From Allorhodopirellula solitaria (GTDB lineage: Bacteria > Planctomycetota > Planctomycetia > Pirellulales > Pirellulaceae), in NCBI RefSeq assembly GCF_007859855.1, contig NZ_SJPK01000004.1:248001-312000 (forward strand): DNA of 64,000 bases. Reading direction: 5' to 3'. The notes below the pieces were generated by a model. It saw only the letters and a list, made by a program, of their open reading frames with translations, was not told the DNA's origin and did no database searches. This document shows, piece by piece, positions 8,634 to 19,110 of this stretch. The translations under genes and the position numbers were made by a program. How positions within the stretch are numbered: position 1 is the stretch's first letter; every line of letters begins with the position of its first letter.

Positions 8634-11354
8634 ATGCGTCTGACCCTTCGCACTCTGTTAGCCTACCTCGACGACATTCTCGAAGACGACGATGCCAATG
8701 CTTTGAAGGCAAAAATCGACGAGAGCGGGATCGCCACGGCGCTGATTTCTCGGATTCAGAATTCGGTAGACAAGCGAGAGATTGGCGCGATTTCTCCGGA
8801 TGCCATCGGTCCGCTTGAGAACGCCAACGTGATGGGCGAGTATCTCGACAGCACCCTATCGCCGGAACAGATTGCGGAGATCGAGCGACTGTGCTTGGAA
8901 TCGGATGCTTCGTTGTCCGAAGCAGCCGCCTGTCACCAGATCTTGACGGTGGTGCTCGGCCAACCCGCTCAGGTCAGCGACCGACTGCGTAAGCGGATCT
9001 ACGCCCTGCCCAACAGTGACGAGTTGAAGGCGATGGAGCAGCAATCTCCGCCGGCCGCCGACACGCACTCGGCCAAGCCCAATTTGCCTGAGCCGGCAAC
9101 TTACTCCGGCGTCGAGATTCCGCAGAATGCTGCCGATGCGGATCCGCCCCCGCGAAGCAACTATGCACTCGCCAACGCCTCAGCAGCCGATCTCGATCGA
9201 GGGGCGGATGATTTTGAACGAGATGCAGCGACGGTGATTCGTCCCGTTGGCCCGAAGGACTCCGGTGTCGCCAACGCTTCGGAGCGGATGCGGAAATCGG
9301 CTCGTTCCGGTGACGGTCCCGGACGCAGCGAGGCGGAAATCGTGGCGGGTGCAACCCGCGCGATGATGGGACGAACGGACGGCTATGGCGGTAGCATTCG
9401 GCCTTCGCGAATCACACCCTGGTTGGTCGCCTTGGCGTTAGCCGGTGTGCTCTTCTATGCACTTGCTCAAGTCTTCTCGCCGCTGACCGAACAGGACGCC
9501 GAAGGTGATGTCTCCGTCGCCCAGCGCGACAGCGACGGTACAGCGATACCGGTTGCCGACCCGGCTACTGAGTCAGGCGCAGCGGATTCCGCCGCCGCGG
9601 TTGCCGACGATCTCGACGAAACCAACATACCCGCGACGGATGTTGGTAGTGATGCCAGTCCGGCGGCGCAACCCGATATGAACGACACGGATGCTGCCGA
9701 CAACACAGCAGGTGACAGCGCAGCGGCAGTCGACTCAGCAGCAGCGGACGATGAGCTCGCGGTGGACGAATCCGTGCCAACGGAACCGGTACCCGCCGGC
9801 GCAGGCGCGATGCCTACCGCGGGAGGGGATTCGCCCGGAGAACCTGGCGAGGCGGAGGATCCCCAAGGAGTTGTCCCGGAATCAACAAGCGACTCGCCGA
9901 CCGATCCCGCATCCGAGTCCACGGGAGACTCGCCAGTCGATGAGATGGCCCCGGGCGAGGCGGACGGAGAACCGGCTCCCGCGGCTGACAACGTCGACTC
10001 CGACGAGGGCAATCAAGAGCCAGCGACAGAGGACGACGCAATGGATGCCGATGCTCCGGCGCCAGATGACGCGACACCCGCCGATGCCAACTCATCGGGT
10101 CCGACTCCGGTCGTTGCCGAAATGACTCAACCGGGGAATTTGGTCATTGTGCGCTCTGGCGATGTCTGGAAGCGGCTGGTGGTTCCCGAGCCGGAACCGG
10201 ATTCGGACGCCGCCACCGCTGAGCAACCGGCCGACCAACCAACCCCCCCACAGCCACCTGCAACCGCCGAGCCCAACATGACCGTTGCGAGCGTCCATGC
10301 AGGCCAGACCATTGTAGCCCCCGCTTTGTTTCGACCGACCCTGGTGAATCCGAGCGGGATCGAATGGACGCTGGCGGGACCAACACGAATGAGGATCGGC
10401 CGCAATGACGCGTTCGGTGCGGTCACCCAGGTGGTCGAGGGGCGTCTACTCCTGGCGTCGACACAACCGGACGTGACGACCCTGGTGATGCTCGGCCAGC
10501 GTCAACTCAAGATCGCGATGCCTGAATCTCAAACCGTATTGGCGATTGAGATGAATCACTTCCGACCGCTTGGGGCCAATCCGCTGGTGCCCGGGAATCG
10601 ATTGGCGACCTACCGAGTAATCTCGGTGCAAGGCACTGTCAAGATTCAAGCGGTGGGGTTGCCCGACGATCCCAATCCAGCCGTGAACGAGACGCTGACG
10701 CTTGGACCGAACGAACAGTACCAGGGCGAGGGGGTCCAACCTGCCACGATTGCTCCCATTGATCGGCTTCCCGCGTGGATCGATGCGGCCGCCAAGAGGG
10801 ACGTGCTCGCTGACTCGGCCCGAGATGGATTGATGGAATTCACAACGGGGGACGAACCGATCGAGAAGTCACTACGAGAGGGAATGACGTTTCGCCGGGT
10901 GGAGGTCGCCGCGTTGGCAGCGGAAACGCTGCTCCTGCTCGGTCGCGCAGATGTGTACTTTGGCGCCGATGGGATTCTCCACCGGCCTCGCCAACGACTT
11001 TACTGGGAAGAGCATGTCGATATGCTGCGGCAACATATCGATTCCGATTCCCAGGCGGCCGAAGCGGTGCGGGTCGCAATCGAACGCGCCGAACTCGCCG
11101 ACAGCCAGCGGCTCTTCAAGTTGCTCGTGGGATTCACGCCCGATGAATTGGCGGCGGGCGCCGATGCCGAACTCGTCCAACTGCTGGACTCACCCTCGAT
11201 GGCAGTACGGGTGCTCACGATCGAAAACTTACGCGAAATCGTCGGCGACACCCTCGCGTATCGAGCCGATCAAGAGAATGCCAACGCCCGCAAGAGCGAT
11301 ATCAAGAAGTGGGAAACCCGCCTCCGCCGTGGCGATATTCGCTACGAGCAGTAA
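8634..11354 (+). CDS. Planctomycete membrane protein with anti-sigma-like N-terminus and FecR-like C-terminus
   Basis: A 906-residue protein. The start at ATG 8634 gives MRLTLRTLLAYLDDILE, an N-terminus I recognise from many planctomycete proteins and similar in layout to small helical anti-sigma or zinc-finger-like domains, although the cysteines are missing. Residues 60-125 form a second helical block. A single membrane segment sits at about 260-282 (ITPWLVALALAGVLFYALAQVF). It is followed by about 200 residues of acidic, Ala/Asp/Glu/Pro-rich low complexity. The region from about residue 550 has beta-rich FecR-like text (ATYRVISVQGTVKIQAV), and the last 200 residues are helical. A membrane-spanning signalling or scaffold role is a guess; no sigma factor gene is adjacent. 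Confidence 0.6.
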   Translation: MRLTLRTLLAYLDDILEDDDANALKAKIDESGIATALISRIQNSVDKREIGAISPDAIGPLENANVMGEYLDSTLSPEQIAEIERLCLESDASLSEAAACHQILTVVLGQPAQVSDRLRKRIYALPNSDELKAMEQQSPPAADTHSAKPNLPEPATYSGVEIPQNAADADPPPRSNYALANASAADLDRGADDFERDAATVIRPVGPKDSGVANASERMRKSARSGDGPGRSEAEIVAGATRAMMGRTDGYGGSIRPSRITPWLVALALAGVLFYALAQVFSPLTEQDAEGDVSVAQRDSDGTAIPVADPATESGAADSAAAVADDLDETNIPATDVGSDASPAAQPDMNDTDAADNTAGDSAAAVDSAAADDELAVDESVPTEPVPAGAGAMPTAGGDSPGEPGEAEDPQGVVPESTSDSPTDPASESTGDSPVDEMAPGEADGEPAPAADNVDSDEGNQEPATEDDAMDADAPAPDDATPADANSSGPTPVVAEMTQPGNLVIVRSGDVWKRLVVPEPEPDSDAATAEQPADQPTPPQPPATAEPNMTVASVHAGQTIVAPALFRPTLVNPSGIEWTLAGPTRMRIGRNDAFGAVTQVVEGRLLLASTQPDVTTLVMLGQRQLKIAMPESQTVLAIEMNHFRPLGANPLVPGNRLATYRVISVQGTVKIQAVGLPDDPNPAVNETLTLGPNEQYQGEGVQPATIAPIDRLPAWIDAAAKRDVLADSARDGLMEFTTGDEPIEKSLREGMTFRRVEVAALAAETLLLLGRADVYFGADGILHRPRQRLYWEEHVDMLRQHIDSDSQAAEAVRVAIERAELADSQRLFKLLVGFTPDELAAGADAELVQLLDSPSMAVRVLTIENLREIVGDTLAYRADQENANARKSDIKKWETRLRRGDIRYEQ

Positions 11355-11370
11355 GGCCCGCTTCTGGAAT

Positions 11371-11396
11371 AGTAGCCAGACGACTCCGCTCGTCTG
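11371..11396. repeat. Single copy of the GACG-CTCCGC-CGTC palindrome, then a degenerate short repeat
   Basis: The sequence AGTAGCCAGACGACTCCGC followed by TCGTCTG is the reverse complement, with two changes, of the second palindrome in the 77-bp units at 36462-36846. It forms a hairpin with stem CAGACGA/TCGTCTG. From 11391 to about 11470 follows a degenerate run of roughly 20-25-base units of the type TCGTCTGAACTGGACTGG. It lies between the 3' end of the 8634 gene and tRNA-Ser. Confidence 0.65.
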
Positions 11397-11541
11397 AACT
11401 GGACTGGGCTCGCCTCGTCTGGACTGGACTCGCCTCGTCTGAACTGGGCTTGCCCTGCCTGGACTGGGTGCGTCTGACTGTAGTGAGAGCGTTGTCCGCT
11501 CACAGGTGCCGCCCGCAGCGACGCGAAAGCCACCGCTTCAG

Positions 11542-11628
11542 CGGATGGGGTGGGATTCGAACCCACGGTAGAGTCACCCCTACGCTAGTTTTCAAGACTA
11601 GAGCCTTCGTCCACTCGGCCACCCATCC
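11542..11628 (-). tRNA. tRNA-Ser (anticodon UGA)
   Basis: Read on the minus strand the 87 bases fold as a class II tRNA. The acceptor stem is GGATGGG with CCCATCC. The anticodon stem is CTAGT/ACTAG around loop CTTGAAA, giving anticodon TGA. A long variable arm (GTAG...CTAC) and the T-arm GTGGG-TTCGAAT-CCCAC follow. The long variable arm plus the UGA anticodon identify a serine tRNA reading UCA and UCG codons. The discriminator base is G and the 3' CCA is not encoded. It stands alone between the 8634 gene and glgC. Confidence 0.97.
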
Positions 11629-11838
11629 GTCGCCGTTTTTCCTATAAGGAAAACGGCTGGATTGCTCCGCAATCCTTGCTATCGCAATATGTTCTACCCC
11701 TTTTGATACCCTGCAGTAGCAGAGCCGGAGATGCGAGGGATTTCGCAAAACTCTCAACCGCGTTGCTCCGGCGTGATGATTGGCCGGGCAACGCGCTGCT
11801 CAGTCTACGTCGAAGACGCAATAGCGCAAAGTCCCTTG

Positions 11839-11862
11839 CCAGCATGTTCGGCAACATGCTGG
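11839..11862 (-). terminator. Hairpin directly after the glgC stop
   Basis: CCAGCATGTT, loop CGGC, AACATGCTGG: a perfect 10-bp stem starting on the base next to the glgC stop codon. On the minus strand it is the first structure after translation ends. No T-run follows, so it may be a weak terminator or an mRNA-stabilising hairpin rather than a classic intrinsic terminator. The rest of 11645-11838 shows no gene. Confidence 0.5.
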
Positions 11863-13146
11863 TTAACTCTGGTGACCGCTCTCGATTTGGCCTTCTTTGA
11901 TGACGATACTGATCCCTTCGCGGATCTGCAGGGGTTCCTCTTCGCCTTGGTGGTCCACGCCCGCGGCGTTGCGGATGCGCACGTTAGTCCCAATACGACA
12001 ATTCTTGTCGAGAATAGCTCCTGAGATGTAGCTGCCGCTGCCGATTCCCAGGGGCAGTTTTCCTTCGCGAGCCTTGTCTTTCATTTCGATGAAATCCGCT
12101 CCCATCACCACACTGTCTTTGATGGTGACGTTATCACCGATAACGGTGCGCAGGCCGATGACGCTGTTCTCGATCGTGACGTTCTCGCCAATCCGGCACC
12201 CGTCGGCAATCAGACTGCCGCTGATATTGGATTTCCCCATGATCGTTGGCGGCAGGAAACGGGGGCGGCTGTAGATCGGCGCGTGTCGGTTACGAATATC
12301 GAAGGGAGGGTTCTGGCCCGCCAAGGACAGGTTGGCTTCGTAGAACGACCGAATCGTACCGATATCTTCCCAGTACCCATCGAAGAGGTGCAGCTGCACT
12401 TTGTGGGTCTTGATCGCTTCGGGAAAGACCTCTTTACCAAAATCGCTGTGCAGACTGCTTTCGAGCAGGTCAACCATCAGGTCCTTATCGAAGATATACA
12501 AGCCCATGCTGGCGAGCAGATCGCGTCCGTGGCTGGGAATGCCACGTTCATCGATCCAGCTCGGTTCCATCCTGACCTTGGCGATTTCTTCCTCGGTCTG
12601 CGGTTTCTCGACGAAGCCACGGACTTGACCGCTCTCATCAACCTGCATGATCCCGAGCGAGGAGGCATCCTTGCGTGTGACGGGGATGCCCGCGATCGTA
12701 GCAGCGGCTCCCGATTCGATGTGGGTTTTCATCATCTCGCGAAAATCCATCCGGTAGAGTTGATCGCCCGAGAGAATCAAAACGTGTTTGATCCAACTCT
12801 CCCGCAGGTGCACGAGATTTTTGCGTACAGCGTCGGCGGTACCTTGGTACCAATCGGTCTCCGAATCCACCGTCTGCTGGGCGGCGAGGAGTTCGACGAA
12901 CCCGCCGTTGAAATGGTCAAAGGTGTAGGTTTGCCGCAGGTGACGGTGCAGGCTTTCAGAGAGAAACTGGGTCAACACATAAGCGCGATTCAAACCGCTA
13001 TTGATGCAGTTGCTGATCGGGATATCGATCAAGCGGTACTTCGCCGCCAATGGCACAGCTGGTTTGGCACGGATCTTCGTCAGAGGAAACAGTCGCGTGC
13101 CGCGTCCGCCACCGAGGATCAACGCAATTGTATTACTCAGGTCCAT
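11863..13146 (-). CDS. glgC: Glucose-1-phosphate adenylyltransferase GlgC
   Basis: The 427-residue enzyme starts [23 protein letters not shown], the sugar-nucleotide transferase signature, followed by [19 protein letters not shown] and [14 protein letters not shown]. The C-terminal third is a left-handed beta-helix of hexapeptide repeats ([22 protein letters not shown]) typical of ADP-glucose pyrophosphorylases. It makes ADP-glucose from glucose-1-phosphate and ATP, the committed step of bacterial glycogen synthesis. ATG 13146 is preferred to an upstream TTG at 13161. It follows the FNR gene by 27 bases on the same strand, so the two are probably co-transcribed. No glgA, glgB or glgP lies nearby. 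Confidence 0.93.
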   Translation of the reverse strand: MDLSNTIALILGGGRGTRLFPLTKIRAKPAVPLAAKYRLIDIPISNCINSGLNRAYVLTQFLSESLHRHLRQTYTFDHFNGGFVELLAAQQTVDSETDWYQGTADAVRKNLVHLRESWIKHVLILSGDQLYRMDFREMMKTHIESGAAATIAGIPVTRKDASSLGIMQVDESGQVRGFVEKPQTEEEIAKVRMEPSWIDERGIPSHGRDLLASMGLYIFDKDLMVDLLESSLHSDFGKEVFPEAIKTHKVQLHLFDGYWEDIGTIRSFYEANLSLAGQNPPFDIRNRHAPIYSRPRFLPPTIMGKSNISGSLIADGCRIGENVTIENSVIGLRTVIGDNVTIKDSVVMGADFIEMKDKAREGKLPLGIGSGSYISGAILDKNCRIGTNVRIRNAAGVDHQGEEEPLQIREGISIVIKEGQIESGHQS

Positions 13147-13173
13147 GTTGTTTCGCCTCAATCAAAAGGATGC

Positions 13174-14208
13174 TCACCAGTACTTTTCAAAGCGGACCGT
13201 TCCCGCGTGATGCTCCTGCACATCATCGTGAAAACCAGCAGCTCGTAACAAGGGTAGCATACCAGGATTCTCAGGTGCGTCGGCGCCCGGTGGAACATAT
13301 CCAATCATCGCTGGATTGCCACACAGGAAAACATGCGTGTTCATCGGTGCCAGCGGATCGCCGGCGAGTTCAGCGAGTCTTCCACTGGTGAACAGTGCCT
13401 GCAGGTACTGTTTGCCCACAAAGTTTGGATGATCGGTACGGATGTTCTCTTCCTCACGCGTTGTTAACGCGAGGTACACATAATTATCGTACTGCTGCAT
13501 CAGTACTTCGTGTTCATTGCGATAGGCACAATCACGTCGATACCGCACACTGGTCGCTATGATGATGCGTCCTCGATGACCGGTAGCCAGTAGCTTCGCA
13601 GCCATCGCGTTGTGAGGTGCCTCGCCGGTGCCGGTACCCAGGAACAACATGGTGTCGTCGGGATCGTAGCTACCGAGCAGGTACTTTCCGGTGACCTTTC
13701 TTTCCATCACCACTCGATCGCCCGCGTTCTTGCCAAACAATCGAGGCGTGAGTGCCGGCGCTTTGCTGGCGGCGTTCTCTCCGTGACGAACCAGGGTGAT
13801 GTAGAACTCGAGATAGTCGACACTGTCCTGGGTGGCGAGCGTCCCATCGGCGTGCAGCAGTGGACACGAGATCGAATAGGCGCGGCGGACAATCTTTCTC
13901 GCTTTCTTAATCGGAAGTTCTTCTTCCTGCGTGCCGCTGAGACGTTTTTCCCAGTTTCCCAACCCGATGGCGAGATATTGGCCCGGTTCGAAGGGTGGCA
14001 GTGGCTCATCGGGCCGGATGCGAAACTTCGCTAAATCCTCCGTCAGGTCGATTCGCTCGACAATGGTCGCATTGTAGTACTGGTCGCGGAGTTGCTGCTG
14101 TTCCTCGGCTCCGGGCGGCGATAGCAGCGCGGCCTGGCCTGAGGGCGATTCTGACTGGGGCGACGCAGGGCTTTTCTTGGAAGGGATGGAGGCGCTCACG
14201 AAGATCAT
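13174..14208 (-). CDS. Ferredoxin--NADP+ reductase (Fpr type)
   Basis: A 344-residue flavoprotein. After a low-complexity leader of about 35 residues comes the FAD-binding barrel with RRAYSISCP (residues about 108-116, the RxYS flavin motif) and [12 protein letters not shown]. The NADP domain follows, with [20 protein letters not shown] and [11 protein letters not shown]. The chain ends RFEKYW, matching the VEKYW ending of bacterial FNRs. It moves electrons between NADPH and ferredoxin or flavodoxin. Start: ATG 14208 directly abuts an AAGGA; GTG 14199, nine bases downstream of that site, is an equally good start. It is upstream of glgC; the metabolic link between them is unclear. Confidence 0.85.
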   Translation of the reverse strand: MIFVSASIPSKKSPASPQSESPSGQAALLSPPGAEEQQQLRDQYYNATIVERIDLTEDLAKFRIRPDEPLPPFEPGQYLAIGLGNWEKRLSGTQEEELPIKKARKIVRRAYSISCPLLHADGTLATQDSVDYLEFYITLVRHGENAASKAPALTPRLFGKNAGDRVVMERKVTGKYLLGSYDPDDTMLFLGTGTGEAPHNAMAAKLLATGHRGRIIIATSVRYRRDCAYRNEHEVLMQQYDNYVYLALTTREEENIRTDHPNFVGKQYLQALFTSGRLAELAGDPLAPMNTHVFLCGNPAMIGYVPPGADAPENPGMLPLLRAAGFHDDVQEHHAGTVRFEKYW

Positions 14209-14228
14209 TCCTTTTGCGATGCTTGCCG

Positions 14229-14258
14229 CGGACAGAGTCTCGATAGAGTTACTATAAT
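14229..14258 (+). promoter_or_regulatory. Candidate sigma-70-type promoter for the SHD1-like gene
   Basis: A perfect -10 box TATAAT at 14253-14258 has CGGACA at 14229-14234, 18 bases upstream, as a weak -35. It reads rightward and would give a leader of about 105 bases before the ATG at 14372. Planctomycete promoter consensus is not well known, so this rests on the -10 box alone. Confidence 0.4.
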
Positions 14259-14371
14259 GAACTATGACTCCCCCATGGTGTGTCGCCAGCGACGATTTCC
14301 GCTTCCTTAGCGAAACCTGCCGATCGCTCCGACTTCACCGCTGCAATCATTTTTTTCCCAACGGTTTGCCC

Positions 14372-15970
14372 ATGTTTACCCTCTCTTGCCTGCGAGTATG
14401 CTGCCATCGAAGCGAACGCTTCGGAGGTTCGATTCCCTCGATCCGTACCATGGCTTGCTTGATCGTGGTGCTCTTGCTCTCGGCCGATACGAAGGAAAGC
14501 TGCGCCGAGACGTGGACCAACCTCGGCGGGGATCGATCGATCCAAGCGAAGATGATTGGTATGTGGAACAATCAGGTCGTCCTGCAGCTCGCCGATGGTC
14601 GCAGCGTCAATGTGCCGATGGATAAGCTGATCGCGGCCAGTCGAATCCAGGCGGGAAAAATTGCTGAACAACTGAAGGAAGACCGCACCCGGCTGACCGA
14701 CGAGATCAAAGCGGCCGCGGCACAAGCGGCCGCAGCGGCCCCGGATCCATTGCCCGTCCCGCCTGCAGCACCAGCCTACCAGGCCCCCGCCCCCGGGATG
14801 TCGCCTGATCAGGTTCTGGAATCGGTTCGTGAACAGTTCCAGAATGGGCACCTGGTGGTGATCTACGATGCACTGCCACCAAAATACCGTAAACAGCTCG
14901 ATGATCTCGTCGGACTGACACTCACGAAATTGGACCCGAACACCCTCATCGCGCCTCTCGAACAGCTCCATGGGTTGGCCGATCTGATCGTGACTCGGCA
15001 GAACTGGATCCTCTCGCAGCCGCGTCTACACCGAGATGCCGACGCCAACGCTGACCTCAACGCGACCGGCGAGTTGGTCGAGCAATTTTTGCTGCCGGCT
15101 GCTGGATTGGTCCGCGCCGCACTGGTTACCGACCAGGCAGGTTTGATCGAAATTCAAGAGATGGGATTTGGCAATTGGCTGCACCAGAATGATGAAATCG
15201 TATCGCCCTTTGCCGCCGTGCTCCTGGAGGGATTCAGCTCGCCTGGATCGCAGTGGGCGGTTGTCGAGAGCGACGAAGAGACCGCGTTGCTACAGGAACC
15301 CGGGGCCGCAGGAGCATCCACGACGGGTGCAGGTGACCCCTACGGGTCGTCGTATCCCGGCCAAAACAACGCCTCATCCATTCCAACGGTGGCCTTTCAA
15401 AAGGTCGACGGCTATTGGCTGCCTGCTGGCGTGGCCGAAGGATTTGAAGGTTGGGTTCAAGAGCAAACTGCTGCACTGGAGAAATACGATGACGCCAGCA
15501 TGACGCTAACTGATTGGCTGGGCGGCCAGTTCGTCTCGGTGCCGACCGTGACCCGCGCGCCCGCTGCCGAGACTCGCTCAGACTACCCCGGTTCAGACTA
15601 CCCCGGTTCAGACTACCCCGGTTCAGAAGGGTATGATGATCAATACGGCTCACCGAGTTCCTCCGAATCCTACGAATCGGCAGGATACCCTAGCACGTCG
15701 TCCTCCTACGGACCGCCCGATTCCCCTGAAATGTCCTCCTATGGCTCGACGGAATCGTATGGCACTTCGGAACGTTACGGTGGCGCTCCCGCGAAAGAGC
15801 TCGAACCGATTGCGATCACGCCGGCAATGGTTGGCAGTATCTTGCAATCGGTCGGTGACTACGGATCCATGTTTCGTCCCCTCGAAGCGGCAGAGGACGA
15901 GGCGAGTTTCCATGCTGCTGTTGATCAACTGGTCGGTTCGATCGAAGGACTGGTATCACTGATCCCCTGA
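14372..15970 (+). CDS. Secreted SHD1-like domain protein, unknown function
   Basis: About 532 residues. The N-terminus has a hydrophobic segment ([19 protein letters not shown]) that works as a signal peptide whether the start is ATG 14372 or ATG 14450. The segment [16 protein letters not shown] through VNVPMDKLI, at about residues 48-90, matches the SHD1-like module common in planctomycete exported proteins. Then come an Ala/Pro-rich linker, a helical domain (about 145-370) and a Ser/Tyr/Gly/Pro-rich region with three exact SDYPG repeats (15584-15625). The chain ends with a short helical block. The 3' end overlaps the convergent sulfatase gene by 15 bases. The role is unknown; SHD1 modules elsewhere bind peptides. 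Confidence 0.6.
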   Translation: MFTLSCLRVCCHRSERFGGSIPSIRTMACLIVVLLLSADTKESCAETWTNLGGDRSIQAKMIGMWNNQVVLQLADGRSVNVPMDKLIAASRIQAGKIAEQLKEDRTRLTDEIKAAAAQAAAAAPDPLPVPPAAPAYQAPAPGMSPDQVLESVREQFQNGHLVVIYDALPPKYRKQLDDLVGLTLTKLDPNTLIAPLEQLHGLADLIVTRQNWILSQPRLHRDADANADLNATGELVEQFLLPAAGLVRAALVTDQAGLIEIQEMGFGNWLHQNDEIVSPFAAVLLEGFSSPGSQWAVVESDEETALLQEPGAAGASTTGAGDPYGSSYPGQNNASSIPTVAFQKVDGYWLPAGVAEGFEGWVQEQTAALEKYDDASMTLTDWLGGQFVSVPTVTRAPAAETRSDYPGSDYPGSDYPGSEGYDDQYGSPSSSESYESAGYPSTSSSYGPPDSPEMSSYGSTESYGTSERYGGAPAKELEPIAITPAMVGSILQSVGDYGSMFRPLEAAEDEASFHAAVDQLVGSIEGLVSLIP

Positions 15971-17395
15971 ACCTTGTTCAGCCTGCGGACTGGCGAGACG
16001 GGACTGCATGGTTTGCACCAATCGCTCGGCAACCTCCTGTTGAGTGGCAGCGACGTTATTGGTCTCATCCGGGTTGCTGCGATGATCGTAGAGTTCGAGA
16101 AAACCGTTCTTGTGGCGAATCAATCGAAATGAGGAGGTGCGAATGGTATTCGCATCCGATTTGTAACTGATCGCTCCGTGATCTTCGCGGTCGGTGTCGC
16201 TGCCTACCGGAACGAGTGCCCCACCATCGAGAAATTCTGGTGTCGGTAGACCGGCCAGACGACAGAGCGTGGGGAAGATATCGATGCTCTCGACGATGGC
16301 GTCAGTCGAGGTTCCCGCCTCGTCCATCTCAGGGTATCGGATGACGAGCGGCGACCGGAGCGACTCGTCAAACAAGGCATGCTTGCCCCAAATCGCGTGC
16401 TCGCCGAGATGCCAACCGTGATCTCCCCAGAGCACGACGATGGTGTTGTCGGCCTGCCCGGACTGTTCCAATCGGTCGAGAACCTGTCCCACCTGAGCAT
16501 CTGCATAACTAACACACGCCGCGTAGTGCTTTCGTACGGCCGTGGCAAACTCGCTGTCGGTGTTGGGGTCTTTCCCCCCACGGTTGTACTTCATGAATTC
16601 ACCCGAACGATGCCAGGTGGTTTTTCCACTTGGTTTCTCGGGATGCTCAATCGGTGGCAGTGTCACGTCGGCATAGGGAGCCATGTACTTCGCCGGCGCG
16701 CCGAAGGGCAGGTGCGGACGGATGATGCCAACAGCTAGAAAGAACGGAGATTCCTCGTCCGCCGCCAACGCATCGAGCTGACGCAAGGCTTCCTCGGTCG
16801 TCTGCCCATCGGGATAGATGTCGTCGCCACCGGCAGTCGACTGGTAGACGTCCATCGCTTTCGCATCGCCACGAATTTCTCCATTGGCCAAACCATGCAT
16901 GATGCCCCGGGGATGCTGCCAAGGCCCAGACGGCATTAGGTGTCGGTCCCATGAGTTGGGCATCTCGGGAATGGATTCGTCGTCCCAGTTGCGGCCTCCA
17001 CGGCCACCGGGATGATGGGAGACTTTGCCCACCGATACCGTCGTGTAGCCACGCTCGCGAAACCAAGCTGGCATGCTCGGCGGCACCGTGGCGGGATCCT
17101 TCGCTACCCGCTCAGCCCGCTGAAACAAGGCATGGTTGCCCGCTGGACCGTACGTGCCCGTCAGCATGGCGTAGCGTGACGCGCCGCATGTCGGCGCCTG
17201 AACGTAGTGCTGCTCGAACGTGACGCCGCTCTTGGCGAGCCGGTCAATGTTCGGCGACTCGATGTAGGATTTACCAAAACAATTCAGTTCCGGCCGCAAA
17301 TCGTCCACACAAAGCAGTAGCACGTTGGGGGGCTCAGCGCTCGCGGCGGTCGCCTGGATCAAGAGAAGAAAAACCAGTGAGCAAAGTTTGTGCAT
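15956..17395 (-). CDS. Secreted sulfatase, iduronate-2-sulfatase-like
   Basis: A 479-residue sulfatase with a signal peptide (about 1-20) followed by the metal-binding start [18 protein letters not shown]. The active-site signature is [11 protein letters not shown], with Cys70 as the residue expected to be converted to formylglycine (C-x-P/A-S-R). The later motif [18 protein letters not shown] provides metal and sulfate ligands and is typical of the iduronate-2-sulfatase-like S1 branch. Such enzymes remove sulfate esters from algal or animal polysaccharides in the periplasm. It needs the formylglycine-generating or anaerobic maturase enzyme, which is not in the window. It is 247 bases downstream of the ankyrin gene on the same strand. 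Confidence 0.9.
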   Translation of the reverse strand: MHKLCSLVFLLLIQATAASAEPPNVLLLCVDDLRPELNCFGKSYIESPNIDRLAKSGVTFEQHYVQAPTCGASRYAMLTGTYGPAGNHALFQRAERVAKDPATVPPSMPAWFRERGYTTVSVGKVSHHPGGRGGRNWDDESIPEMPNSWDRHLMPSGPWQHPRGIMHGLANGEIRGDAKAMDVYQSTAGGDDIYPDGQTTEEALRQLDALAADEESPFFLAVGIIRPHLPFGAPAKYMAPYADVTLPPIEHPEKPSGKTTWHRSGEFMKYNRGGKDPNTDSEFATAVRKHYAACVSYADAQVGQVLDRLEQSGQADNTIVVLWGDHGWHLGEHAIWGKHALFDESLRSPLVIRYPEMDEAGTSTDAIVESIDIFPTLCRLAGLPTPEFLDGGALVPVGSDTDREDHGAISYKSDANTIRTSSFRLIRHKNGFLELYDHRSNPDETNNVAATQQEVAERLVQTMQSRLASPQAEQGSGDQ

Positions 17396-17535
17396 GGTGA
17401 GGGAATGTCTGGAGAGAAGGTGAGGGGGAGCTGTCGAGAGACAGTGTAGTTCGGTGGCTGGGTTCGTCCGAGTCGACGAGAGTCGACGATTCGGGAGGAA
17501 CGCTCGGTGAAGGGCCCGTGATGGGTGTGGCTGGT

Positions 17536-17632
17536 GGGGATGGGGACTGGTAAGGGGGTTGCTGGTGGTGGGGTGGCTAATAGGGGGTGGCTGGTGGTGG
17601 GGAGCTCGCGACGGGCGGAGCCGTCGGTCGAC
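17536..17632 (+). repeat. G-run tract (quadruplex-prone) plus one palindromic repeat copy
   Basis: Between the ankyrin gene and the sulfatase the plus strand carries six runs of four or five G (17536, 17542, 17554, 17570, 17583, 17599) separated by 2-11 bases, with a repeated GTGGCTGGTGGTGGGG motif. This could form a G-quadruplex in single-stranded DNA. The genes here are on the minus strand, so their RNA would be C-rich. At 17608-17632 lies a reverse-strand copy of the GTCGACCGACGGCTCCG palindrome found at 36462 and in recQ. Confidence 0.6.
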
Positions 17633-17642
17633 TATGGCGGGG

Positions 17643-19091
17643 CTATGGTTTTTTGGGGAGCAGCTCTTCGATGGCCTTGATGGTGGCCGGGTCGGGCTTG
17701 AACGAACCGGGGCGGTGGCCGTGGGCGATGTCTAGCGGTGTCCAACCGTATTTGTTCTCGTGGTTGAAGTGTTCGGCTTTCGCACCGAGTAGGGCGAGCA
17801 AGCGGACCGTTTCGGGAAAGCACCGATAGGCGGCCCCGTGCATGGCCGTTTCTTTGCTGTTGGCGACGGCGTTGATATCGAGCCCCCGCTCGACGAGCAT
17901 TCGCACGGCCTCGTCGACTTCTGCCGGGGTTCCTTCGTGCTCACCGACGAAGTTGTTGCCCACACCGGCAGCTGCCATCAGAGCCGTGCAACCATCGGCA
18001 TTGGCGATGGCGGGATCAGCGCCGAGCTCCAAGAGCAGTTTCATGTAGGGGAGATCGACCGTTTGGCTGGCCAGTAAGAACGGCGTCGCTCCGCGTGGAT
18101 TGATCAATCCTTTGCCTGCCCGTCCGCGTCGCAACTCGAGATTCACGTCGGCCCCGGCATCGACGATTTCGACAACAAACTGCAGCGCGGTCATGTCACC
18201 GCTTCGTCGCGGTGGCGGATCGCCTGCAGGATTATCGCCCTTGGACGGGCGGCGGACCCAACTCAGCGCGTGCAGCGGCGTGAATCCGCTGGTTTGCTCG
18301 TTCGGGTCAGCGCCGCGTCTCACCAGTTCCATCGCGAGCTTGTAGTGCGCACTCTCCACAGCCAGCATCAGCGGGCTCATGCCGGCGCGTGGGTTGCGCC
18401 CGGAAGTTCGCTTGGGATCCATGGTTTCGTTGAGCGACGCACCGTGATCGAGCAGTGTAACGACAGCGTCGATATGACCTTGGCGGGCGGCGAAACACAG
18501 CGGTGTGAACCCGGAGGCCAGCGATCGATGCAAATCCGCCCCGGCATCCAACAGCGTGTTGATCGCCTCGACGTTTCCTTCGGCGGCAGCAAACATCAGC
18601 GCAGTCTGTCCGCTGCGCTGTGCCGCCTCGACGGCGGCATCGTGCTCAAGGAGCAGTCGGCAAAGCTCGGGGTTTCCCACTCGCGCGGCCAGCATCAGGG
18701 GCGTGACCTTGCCCGCGAGGCGGCCGTTGGCATCGGCGCCGTGGTCGAGCAACTGCGCCGCACATTCGGGCGATCCCTTTCGGCAAGCAATCGCGAGCGG
18801 CGTGACGCCGTAGAGTGTGGTGGCATTGGGATCGGCGCCGCCCTGCAAAAGACGCTCGGTCCAATCCGTGTTCTGGTGAAACACAGCCCAGTGCAACGGT
18901 GACATCCCGTCGGGCTGGGTCTGGGTTGCCGGCGGTCTCTCGCTGTCGGCGTGCGAGAACATCTCACTCGCACGATCCCAATCTGCCTTCTCGACCGCGT
19001 CGACGAATCGCAGCGGTGTCGCGGCTACGGAAATCGAGCTGGTCGCCGCGGAGACGCTGAACACAGCAATGAAAAAAAGAATCCGATTCAT
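17643..19091 (-). CDS. Secreted ankyrin-repeat protein
   Basis: The product (482 residues from ATG 19091; ATG 19118 would add nine) has a signal peptide [19 protein letters not shown]. Ankyrin repeats then run through nearly the whole chain: [126 protein letters not shown] and [11 protein letters not shown], at least ten repeats. Ankyrin repeats bind protein partners. It is the last gene of the DUF1592-DUF1552 operon, starting within about 20 bases of the DUF1552 stop, so its partner is likely one of those exported proteins. Confidence 0.88.
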   Translation of the reverse strand: MNRILFFIAVFSVSAATSSISVAATPLRFVDAVEKADWDRASEMFSHADSERPPATQTQPDGMSPLHWAVFHQNTDWTERLLQGGADPNATTLYGVTPLAIACRKGSPECAAQLLDHGADANGRLAGKVTPLMLAARVGNPELCRLLLEHDAAVEAAQRSGQTALMFAAAEGNVEAINTLLDAGADLHRSLASGFTPLCFAARQGHIDAVVTLLDHGASLNETMDPKRTSGRNPRAGMSPLMLAVESAHYKLAMELVRRGADPNEQTSGFTPLHALSWVRRPSKGDNPAGDPPPRRSGDMTALQFVVEIVDAGADVNLELRRGRAGKGLINPRGATPFLLASQTVDLPYMKLLLELGADPAIANADGCTALMAAAGVGNNFVGEHEGTPAEVDEAVRMLVERGLDINAVANSKETAMHGAAYRCFPETVRLLALLGAKAEHFNHENKYGWTPLDIAHGHRPGSFKPDPATIKAIEELLPKKP

Positions 19092-19110
19092 TAAATTGAT
19101 CGTGCGTTGT

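Noticed and set aside
12283-13248. 321-codon antisense frame over glgC
   Set aside because: glgC is certain by motif; the antisense product has no recognisable motif.
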